A stretch of 5,301 nt of DNA from positions 48,543 through 53,843 of the forward strand of contig JABUUQ010000002.1 of NCBI GenBank assembly GCA_021443125.1, given 5' to 3'. The notes beneath the pieces were generated by a model. That model had not been told where the DNA came from, ran no database searches, and was given only the letters and a program-made list of their open reading frames with translations. Position numbers and translations under genes: made by a program. Shown here in pieces: positions 1 through 5,301 of this stretch. This DNA comes from Bacteroidales bacterium (lineage in GTDB: Bacteria > Bacteroidota > Bacteroidia > Bacteroidales > P3). The number at the start of each line of letters is the position of its first letter. Position 1 is the first letter of the stretch.

Positions 1-162
1 TTGCAAGACATAAAAGACAACCTTTATTCTCTTGGTGCCTTGTATGCTCAAATGAGTGGCAGCGGTTCAACAATCTATGGCATTTTTTCCTCTGCTCCAA
101 ACATACAAAACCTGTCTTTGCCAAAAGACACTTTTATTCATATTGAACAAATAACAAATTAA
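1..162 (+). CDS. ispE: 4-diphosphocytidyl-2-C-methyl-D-erythritol kinase, C-terminal 53 residues (5' end outside window)
   Basis: The open frame enters from the left edge and stops with TAA at 160-162. IspE is a cytoplasmic GHMP-superfamily kinase that phosphorylates CDP-methylerythritol with ATP in the non-mevalonate (MEP) pathway to IPP and DMAPP. The visible part contains the GHMP C-terminal glycine-rich motif MSGSGSTIYGIF at residues 18-29 of the fragment. It is preceded by an IKDNLYSLGALYAQ helix that resembles the corresponding part of Bacteroidales IspE proteins as I remember them. The ATP-binding and catalytic motifs lie upstream of the window, so completeness cannot be judged. Another GHMP kinase would share the GSGS motif, but the surrounding residues and the position right at the C-terminus favour IspE. 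The stop is 13 bp before the next start, so the two genes are probably co-transcribed. Confidence 0.82.
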   Translation: MQDIKDNLYSLGALYAQMSGSGSTIYGIFSSAPNIQNLSLPKDTFIHIEQITN

Positions 163-175
163 ATATAAACACATT

Positions 176-1630
176 ATGAGCGAAATCAAAAACCTTGAAC
201 CTAAACAATTATGGGAAAATTTCGATATGCTTTGCTCTAATCCTCGCCCTTCTAAACACGAAGAAAAAGTAAGAGCAGCTATTGTTTCCTATGCAGAACA
301 ACACAACATCGCTTGCACTATTGACTCAATAGGCAATATTATTCTTAAAGTTCCTGCAACCAAAGGCATGGAAAACAGAAAAGGTGTTATTCTTCAAGCA
401 CATGTAGATATGGTGCCACAAAAGAATGCAGACACTAATCACGACTTCCTTACCGACCCTATTCAAGCCTATATCGACGGCGACTGGGTTAGAGCCAAAG
501 GAACAACCCTTGGAGCAGACAATGGAATAGGCGTTTCTGCAGCTTTGGCAGCAATGACAGACCCAACACTTGCTCACGGCCCATTGGAAGCTTTGCTTAC
601 TATAGATGAAGAAACAGGAATGACAGGTGCTTTTGGTCTTAAGGCTGGCGAACTTGAAGGAGAAATTCTTCTTAACCTTGACTCTGAAACCGAAGGCGAA
701 CTTTATGTTGGCTGTGCTGGTGGCGTTGATGCAACAATAGAAATAGAATACAAAACAGAAAACATACCTGCAGGCAGAACATCTTATGTGCTTGCTGTCA
801 ATGGCTTCAAAGGCGGACACAGTGGAATGGATATCATTCTTCAAAGGGGCAACGCAAACAAAACTCTTTTCCGCATCCTTAAAGCTTTGCTTGCAGTAGA
901 TGTAAGACTTTGCAATGTGGACGGAGGCAATATGCGTAATGCCATACCTCGCGAAGCAAAAGCAATCATATCTCTTCCTACCGAAAAAGTTGCAGAGGCA
1001 AAACAAATAGTTGAAACACTTTATGCTCAAATCAAGAACGAACTTTCTGCTGTAGAAGATTCTTTCAACATAACTCTTGAAGCTACTGCCAACCCTTCTG
1101 CTATGTTGCAAAACTTCTGCTCAACAAAACTAATCAACACAATAAACGCTCTTCCTAACGGAGTATATCGCATGAGCGACTCTATGCCAAATCTTGTTGA
1201 AACATCTTCTAACCTTGCTATCGTTAAGACCGAAGACCACAAACTGACTGCTTGTTGTCTTATCCGTTCTTCTGTGGATAGTCAAAAACAAGATTTCTCA
1301 GACACTCTTCATAGTCTTATCTCTGTGGCTTGTGGAGAAATCACTTTCTCTGGTGCATACTCTGGATGGAAGCCAAATATGGACTCTCCTATTCTTAAGA
1401 CAATGTGCGAAGGCTACAAAACTTTGTTCAACAAGGAAGCAAAAATCATGGCAATCCACGCTGGTTTGGAATGTGGCGTATTGGGTGGCACCTACAAGAA
1501 CTGGGATATGATTTCCTTTGGCCCAACTATCGAACACCCACACTCTCCAGACGAAAGAGTAAACATTCCTTCTGTTCAAAAGTTCTACAATTTCCTAACT
1601 TATACACTTTCAACTATTCCAGAAAAATAA
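176..1630 (+). CDS. pepD: Aminoacyl-histidine dipeptidase (PepD, cytosolic non-specific dipeptidase, M20 family)
   Basis: This 484-aa protein has the usual length for PepD, a cytoplasmic di-zinc M20 peptidase that hydrolyses Xaa-His and many other dipeptides. No signal peptide is seen. The family's residues are all visible: H76 and catalytic D78 (QAHVDMV), bridging D115 (TTLGADNGIG), general base E145 and metal ligand E146 (LTIDEETGMTG), D169 (LNLDSETEG), and H456 in the C-terminal block GPTIEHPHSPDERV. H215 in KGGHSGMD matches the conserved lid-domain His. The catalytic domain is therefore split (about 1-190 and 390-484) around a lid or dimerisation domain (about 200-385), as expected for the family. 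The ATG at 176 is chosen because it lies 13 bp after the upstream stop and gives the standard N-terminus (NLEPKQLWENF). No Shine-Dalgarno sequence precedes it, only an A-rich stretch, as is normal in Bacteroidota. It probably shares a transcript with ispE and is followed by a strong terminator. Confidence 0.94.
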   Translation: MSEIKNLEPKQLWENFDMLCSNPRPSKHEEKVRAAIVSYAEQHNIACTIDSIGNIILKVPATKGMENRKGVILQAHVDMVPQKNADTNHDFLTDPIQAYIDGDWVRAKGTTLGADNGIGVSAALAAMTDPTLAHGPLEALLTIDEETGMTGAFGLKAGELEGEILLNLDSETEGELYVGCAGGVDATIEIEYKTENIPAGRTSYVLAVNGFKGGHSGMDIILQRGNANKTLFRILKALLAVDVRLCNVDGGNMRNAIPREAKAIISLPTEKVAEAKQIVETLYAQIKNELSAVEDSFNITLEATANPSAMLQNFCSTKLINTINALPNGVYRMSDSMPNLVETSSNLAIVKTEDHKLTACCLIRSSVDSQKQDFSDTLHSLISVACGEITFSGAYSGWKPNMDSPILKTMCEGYKTLFNKEAKIMAIHAGLECGVLGGTYKNWDMISFGPTIEHPHSPDERVNIPSVQKFYNFLTYTLSTIPEK

Positions 1631-1661
1631 TTAGGGAAACAAAACATATATCTAACAATTC

Positions 1662-1691
1662 AAAACCTCTTGCCATGTGCAAGAGGTTTTT
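1662..1691 (+). terminator. Intrinsic terminator after pepD
   Basis: A perfect 12-bp inverted repeat has AAAACCTCTTGC (1662-1673) pairing with GCAAGAGGTTTT (1679-1690) around the 5-nt loop CATGT. A T run (1687-1691) follows the stem, and the hairpin starts 31 bp after the pepD stop. The A-rich left arm also gives a U run on the opposite strand, so it could work in both directions, but no opposing gene is visible here. It separates the ispE-pepD unit from the large gene downstream. Confidence 0.88.
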
Positions 1692-1720
1692 ATAACAATA
1701 AAAAGACTCAAAAAAGCACT

Positions 1721-4525
1721 ATGTTGTCCAGAAAAACTCTTATCATACTCCTATGTAACTCCTATGTAAGTCTGATGCAACTCCTATGTAACTCCGTATC
1801 TGCCCAATACTACCTCTCTGGCAACTCTCGCCCAACAATATCCTACCGCTCTATCAAAACCGACAATTTCTTTATAGTATACCCTCACTACTATGAGAAC
1901 AATGCGCAAATACTGGCACGCATACTTGATACAATCACGCCCAAAGTCGGTTCCACCCTTACCACAAATCCGGAACAAGTCCCTATTCTCATTCATACAA
2001 GAAGTGCCAAAAGCAATGGTTTGACAGTATGGGCCCCCAAGCGTATGGAGTTTTGGACTACAACACCACCAAACACTTATGCTTATCCATACTTATGGCA
2101 GTTGGCTATACATGAATACAGGCATACTGCACAAATGTCGGCATTAAATGTAGGCACAACAAAAGTTCTAAGCACAATTTTTGGAGAACATATTGTTGGT
2201 GCAATCTCTGGTGTATGGTTGCCAAATTGGCTTTTGGAAGGAGATGCGGTTGTTGCAGAAACAGCACTTGCCCCAACAGGAAGAGGTCAAACACCAGAGT
2301 ATAACATGTTTTTGAAAGCACAAATACTCGACAAAGGCAGGTACTCTGCAGACAAAATGCTTTTGGGTAGTATGAAAGATTTTGTACCTGACCCTTATAA
2401 TCTTGGATATTTTCTTGTTTCCTATGCAAGACAAAAATATGGCAAAGATATTTGGGGCGATTACCTTAACACCTTGGGGAAAAAATGGTGGAAATTCGAC
2501 CCTTGGCACTTGGAAAACAAAGACAAACCATTAAGTTTTAATTTCCTATTCCAAAACACAATAGATACTTTGGAAAAAATATGGGCAGAAGACGATATAA
2601 AATATCAAGAATCCCAACCCGACAGCATAATAAAGCAATGGGGTGAAACCAAAAAGTATTATTGCAATTACCAAAACCCTGTTCAAATAAACGATTCTAC
2701 AATTCTCGCCCTTAAAACATCAAAATACGAAACACAACACTTGGTTAGAATAACCAACAATAAGGAAGAAGAAATCATTAAACTGCCCTACCTTCTTCAT
2801 TCCTACTTTGATTACAAAGACAATCACATTCTGTATTCCCAATACTCACCTTCAATTCGTTGGGAACAAGAAACTTTTGCAGATATCATTGACTACGATT
2901 TAGAGAACAAAGAACACAAAACAATAAGTTCCAAAGCAACACTTTTCACACCTGTTTTCTCAGACTCCGACTCTGTTTATTATGCGATAATGACCGATGA
3001 TCTCGACAATCAAAGCCTGAGCGTTGTTTCATCCAAAAATTTGGAAAACATAGCCTTTGATTATACCGTGGCATTATCTTATCCTGCAATAAACACAGCA
3101 AGTGGCGATGTTTTTGTAATTGTTACCGATAGCAAAGGCAAAGCAATTATAAGGTATAACAAAGAAAAAGAGATTTTTACTCCTATCACTGCTTTCTCCT
3201 ACGACAATATCAAACACATGAAAGTCTATAACAACAGACTATATTTCCTTAAAGACACCGACAACCGCTATCAAATTATCAGCATAAACCTTTCCGACTA
3301 CAACGATGTGCAAATACATAGCAATAGTCGTTATGGTATTGAAAATTATTGCATATACAACAACACAATAGTGCTAAGCGATTACACAGCAGACGGCTAC
3401 AGACTAATATCTATTCCTTACACTTCAAAGCCTTATCAATTAAGCAAGCAAGCACCGCTAATGCCGTTCACAATAGCAAATCGTGAGCAAGAGAACTTTT
3501 CTTTGACAAATCTATCTATTGATTCCGACAAATTATTCCCAAGTTCCAAATACTCTAAATTCTCAAATTTGTTCAATTTTCACTCATGGTTACCTGCTTT
3601 TATCAACATTGAAAAACAAGATATAGGATTGGGAGCAAGTCTTATGTCGCAAAACCTGCTTTGTTCTTCTGTTGTTCAGTTGTCATACTTGCAAGATATT
3701 CACAATAAGGAAAATAAATTATTTTTCCGCTACACCTATTCTGGTCATTACCCTATCTTTGATGAAACAATCATGTTTAGACCAAGAAACCTTTTGAAAT
3801 TAGACGACACAACCTCATCTCCTTGGTTGAGTTGGGACGAAATAAACATTGAAACAAAGATAACTCTGCCTTTCACTTGGGTTGCAAGAAATTTTGCCAA
3901 CAATATAAACCTTTCATTCTACTATTCTTTGAACAAAATCATCAATTCAGATTTGTATTCAAAAACTTTGTTCAATTCCATAGGCTATCAGATTGCCAAC
4001 TCTCATCTTTCAGCCAAAGCACAAAACGATATAAATCCACGGTTGGGCGTTGCAACAAATATAAAGTATCTTCATACACTCACCTCGGAACATGCCTATA
4101 TTTTGTCTGCCTATGCAAAAGTATTTTTACCTGGGTTGGCAAGAAATCATTCGCTATCTATCTCTGCCTCTTTGCAATACACCACACCAGATCTATATTA
4201 TTTTCCTTCGGAGATACCTTTGTTGAGAGGTTTGTATAATATCTATCCCGAATCCTATAATAGCTTGTTGCTATGCTATGCTTTCCCATTTGCCTATCCA
4301 GATGGGGGCATAAAATCTGTGCTTTATTTCAAACGCCTCTATGCTACACCTTTTTTCAATATAGCTTCAGCAGACAAAAACATTTATCATTCTTTCGGCA
4401 GTGATGTTCAAACCGATGTTCATGTACTAAAAATCTCAGTACCAATCAATTTAGGTATTCGTTTAGGCTATCTACCAGAGCAAAACTCGTTCTTCTCTAA
4501 TTTTCTCTTTAATATAAATTTCTAA
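1721..4525 (+). CDS. Secreted gluzincin-like metallopeptidase with probable beta-propeller and C-terminal outer-membrane barrel
   Basis: I do not recognise a named gene. The 934-aa product starts with a probable signal peptide (MLSRK, then a hydrophobic stretch) and a likely cleavage after SVSA at about residue 28, before QYYLSGN. Residues about 40-300 look like a gluzincin (Peptidase_MA-like) domain: the zinc motif HEYRH has H131, E132 and H135, and the third ligand is probably E173 in LPNWLLEGDAVVAE, the W-x-x-E-G arrangement of that family. Residues about 313-590 show repeated short beta-strand and turn segments (such as DNHILYSQYSP and NNRLYFLKDTDNRYQIISI), which suggests a TolB/WD40-like propeller. 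From NFHSWLPAF (about 629) onward alternating aromatic and hydrophobic strands end in FLFNINF, and a terminal Phe is typical of outer-membrane barrels. The ATG at 1721 is preferred over an in-frame TTG at 1670, which lies inside the terminator hairpin and would put 17 polar residues before the signal peptide. No clear promoter is seen in 1631-1720. Substrate is unknown; propeller and barrel are inferred from strand pattern only. Confidence 0.8.
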   Translation: MLSRKTLIILLCNSYVSLMQLLCNSVSAQYYLSGNSRPTISYRSIKTDNFFIVYPHYYENNAQILARILDTITPKVGSTLTTNPEQVPILIHTRSAKSNGLTVWAPKRMEFWTTTPPNTYAYPYLWQLAIHEYRHTAQMSALNVGTTKVLSTIFGEHIVGAISGVWLPNWLLEGDAVVAETALAPTGRGQTPEYNMFLKAQILDKGRYSADKMLLGSMKDFVPDPYNLGYFLVSYARQKYGKDIWGDYLNTLGKKWWKFDPWHLENKDKPLSFNFLFQNTIDTLEKIWAEDDIKYQESQPDSIIKQWGETKKYYCNYQNPVQINDSTILALKTSKYETQHLVRITNNKEEEIIKLPYLLHSYFDYKDNHILYSQYSPSIRWEQETFADIIDYDLENKEHKTISSKATLFTPVFSDSDSVYYAIMTDDLDNQSLSVVSSKNLENIAFDYTVALSYPAINTASGDVFVIVTDSKGKAIIRYNKEKEIFTPITAFSYDNIKHMKVYNNRLYFLKDTDNRYQIISINLSDYNDVQIHSNSRYGIENYCIYNNTIVLSDYTADGYRLISIPYTSKPYQLSKQAPLMPFTIANREQENFSLTNLSIDSDKLFPSSKYSKFSNLFNFHSWLPAFINIEKQDIGLGASLMSQNLLCSSVVQLSYLQDIHNKENKLFFRYTYSGHYPIFDETIMFRPRNLLKLDDTTSSPWLSWDEINIETKITLPFTWVARNFANNINLSFYYSLNKIINSDLYSKTLFNSIGYQIANSHLSAKAQNDINPRLGVATNIKYLHTLTSEHAYILSAYAKVFLPGLARNHSLSISASLQYTTPDLYYFPSEIPLLRGLYNIYPESYNSLLLCYAFPFAYPDGGIKSVLYFKRLYATPFFNIASADKNIYHSFGSDVQTDVHVLKISVPINLGIRLGYLPEQNSFFSNFLFNINF
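1748..1791 (+). repeat. 11-bp tandem repeat array inside signal-peptide coding sequence
   Basis: The unit CTCCTATGTAA occurs exactly at 1748-1758, 1759-1769 and 1781-1791. A diverged copy, GTCTGATGCAA (7 of 11 matching), sits in register at 1770-1780, and a weaker copy CTCTTATCATA (7 of 11) sits just upstream at 1737-1747. Three units make 33 bp, so the protein shows LLCNS twice, 11 residues apart, in the hydrophobic core of the signal peptide. The unit is not a multiple of three, so a change of one unit shifts the frame. Confidence 0.85.
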
Positions 4526-4578
4526 AACAAAGGAATAATTTTTTCTTCCGCCGTTTTATTTTTTTAGAATTATTTTCC

Positions 4579-4586
4579 TATCTTTG
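4579..4586 (+). promoter_or_regulatory. Bacteroidota-type -7 promoter element upstream of the GH20 gene
   Basis: TATCTTTG matches the TAnnTTTG -7 consensus of the Bacteroidota primary sigma factor, and it is 26 bp upstream of the ATG at 4613. Transcription would begin near 4591-4594, giving a leader of about 20 nt. The expected -33 TTG is not clear: the region about 20 bp upstream is a T-rich tract (4554-4565). The spacer 4526-4612 is very AT-rich and shows no strong GC hairpin, so termination of the upstream gene is not evident. Confidence 0.65.
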
Positions 4587-4612
4587 CAAACCTAATCATA
4601 ATAATAAACAAA

Positions 4613-5301
4613 ATGTCAAATATGAAAAGAAACTTTTTAGCCATACTCCTTTGTTGTTTATGTGGTATAACCATAGTAAGAGCTGAAAATGAGATAAATA
4701 TAATTCCAAAGCCTTCCAAAGTGGAGATAAGGGAGGGGTCGTTTGCATTTTCTTCAAAATCAACAAGAATTTTTGCAGCTTCAGACCCTGCAATGAGACA
4801 AGAGGCGGAATTTCTTAACAATCTGTTCAATACCTACATAGAGGACTATACCCAACCCGTATATACTCGCAACGCATCAAGCCACACGAATATGGATAAC
4901 AGCATTATCTTTATTCTTACCGATATGAAAGACCTTTCAGAAGAAGGCTATGTGCTTGATATCTCTACTCGAAGAATAACAATAGAGGCCAATACAACCA
5001 AAGGCTTTTTCTATGGAATTCAAACTCTTTTGCAGATGATGAAATTCACACCTCACATCTCTAATCAAAAGCATAACACATTGTCTTTGAGTCTGCCTGC
5101 TTGCCGTATTACAGATTCACCTCGCTTTGCCTATAGAGGAAAACATCTTGATTGTGCAAGACATTTCTTTTCTATCGACTACCTTAAAAAATACTTGGAT
5201 ATACTTGCTTTCCACAAGATAAACACTTTCCATTGGCACCTTACCGACGACCAAGGCTGGAGAATAGAAATAAAATCCTACCCTCTTTTGACAGAAATCG
5301 G
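4613..5301 (+). CDS. Secreted beta-N-acetylhexosaminidase, GH20 family, N-terminal part (3' end outside window)
   Basis: The frame stays open to the right edge (229 full codons). GH20 enzymes remove terminal beta-linked GlcNAc or GalNAc from glycans by substrate-assisted catalysis. The start is ATG 4613 or, equally plausible, ATG 4622, three codons later (MKRNFLAILL). Either gives a signal peptide with cleavage predicted after IVRA, so the enzyme is periplasmic or surface-exposed. Residues about 27-165 fit the GH20b N-terminal domain (IIPKPSKVEIREGSFAF; later GYVLDIS and TKGFFYGIQTLLQM). The catalytic barrel begins at SPRFAYRGKHLD, where R175 is the conserved sugar-binding Arg. It continues with ARHFFSIDYLKKYLDILAFHKIN and the hallmark FHWHLTDDQGWRIEIKSYP (H207, H209, D212, D213, W216). 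The catalytic Asp-Glu pair is not in the window. Cysteines in the leader (LLCCLCG) do not form a good lipobox. The family call is firm; linkage specificity cannot be read from this part. Confidence 0.93.
   Translation, partial: MSNMKRNFLAILLCCLCGITIVRAENEINIIPKPSKVEIREGSFAFSSKSTRIFAASDPAMRQEAEFLNNLFNTYIEDYTQPVYTRNASSHTNMDNSIIFILTDMKDLSEEGYVLDISTRRITIEANTTKGFFYGIQTLLQMMKFTPHISNQKHNTLSLSLPACRITDSPRFAYRGKHLDCARHFFSIDYLKKYLDILAFHKINTFHWHLTDDQGWRIEIKSYPLLTEI

Noticed and set aside
326..1111. 261-aa open frame on the minus strand
   Set aside because: It lies entirely within pepD, has a Cys/Phe/Ser-rich composition typical of an antisense shadow, shows no recognisable motif, and pepD carries all its catalytic residues on the + strand.
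1670..1720. In-frame TTG start that extends the large peptidase protein by 17 residues
   Set aside because: The TTG lies inside the terminator stem, the added residues are polar and would come before the signal peptide, and ATG 1721 gives a normal leader.
1721..1810. Lipoprotein signal (Cys residues in LLCNS repeats)
   Set aside because: The residue before each Cys is Leu, which does not fit a lipobox (Gly, Ala or Ser at -1), while SVSA before Q is a good signal peptidase I site.
3877..4239. 120-aa + strand open frame in another frame
   Set aside because: It is wholly contained in the barrel-coding part of the peptidase gene, and its Phe/Cys/Ser-rich composition looks like an out-of-frame translation.
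4531..4579. Possible hairpin between AGGAATAATT and AATTATTTTCCT after the peptidase gene
   Set aside because: The pairing is almost all A-T, needs a 2-nt bulge and a loop of 27 nt, and its right arm overlaps the promoter element. It is too weak to call a terminator.
4570..4830. 86-aa minus-strand open frame across the intergenic gap and the start of the GH20 gene
   Set aside because: It is antisense to the GH20 signal peptide and GH20b domain and overlaps the promoter. It has no recognisable domain and no start context of its own.

Overview
The window looks like ordinary chromosome from a member of the Bacteroidota, probably order Bacteroidales. The evidence is an AT-rich composition, starts without a clear Shine-Dalgarno sequence, a TAnnTTTG-type -7 promoter element at 4579-4586, and gene content typical of the group: an IspE tail, a PepD-type dipeptidase, a large secreted protein with an outer-membrane-type C-terminus, and a secreted GH20 hexosaminidase. 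I see no tRNA, rRNA, CRISPR array, insertion sequence or phage gene.

All four genes are on the + strand. The 3' end of a GHMP kinase gene (ispE, isoprenoid precursor synthesis) occupies 1-162. After 13 bp it is followed by a complete pepD (176-1630), a cytosolic M20 dipeptidase with every expected metal ligand. A perfect 12-bp-stem intrinsic terminator (1662-1691) closes this probable ispE-pepD unit.

Next is a 934-aa gene (1721-4525). It encodes a secreted protein with an N-terminal HExxH gluzincin-like peptidase domain, a probable beta-propeller middle and a beta-strand-rich C-terminus ending in Phe, which suggests an outer-membrane barrel. Its signal-peptide coding region contains an 11-bp tandem repeat whose length is not a multiple of three. 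This is the most notable feature of the window, because gain or loss of one unit would bring an ATG-TAA stop into frame and switch the protein off.

An 87-bp AT-rich gap carrying a Bacteroidota-type promoter leads into the 5' part of a secreted GH20 beta-N-acetylhexosaminidase (4613 to the window end). The catalytic Asp-Glu pair lies beyond the window.

The genes do not form one obvious pathway. The first two are cytoplasmic housekeeping functions. The last two are cell-envelope or secreted functions that could both serve breakdown of host or dietary glycoprotein, but that link rests on adjacency alone. I see no convincing evidence for a wholly new multi-gene system.
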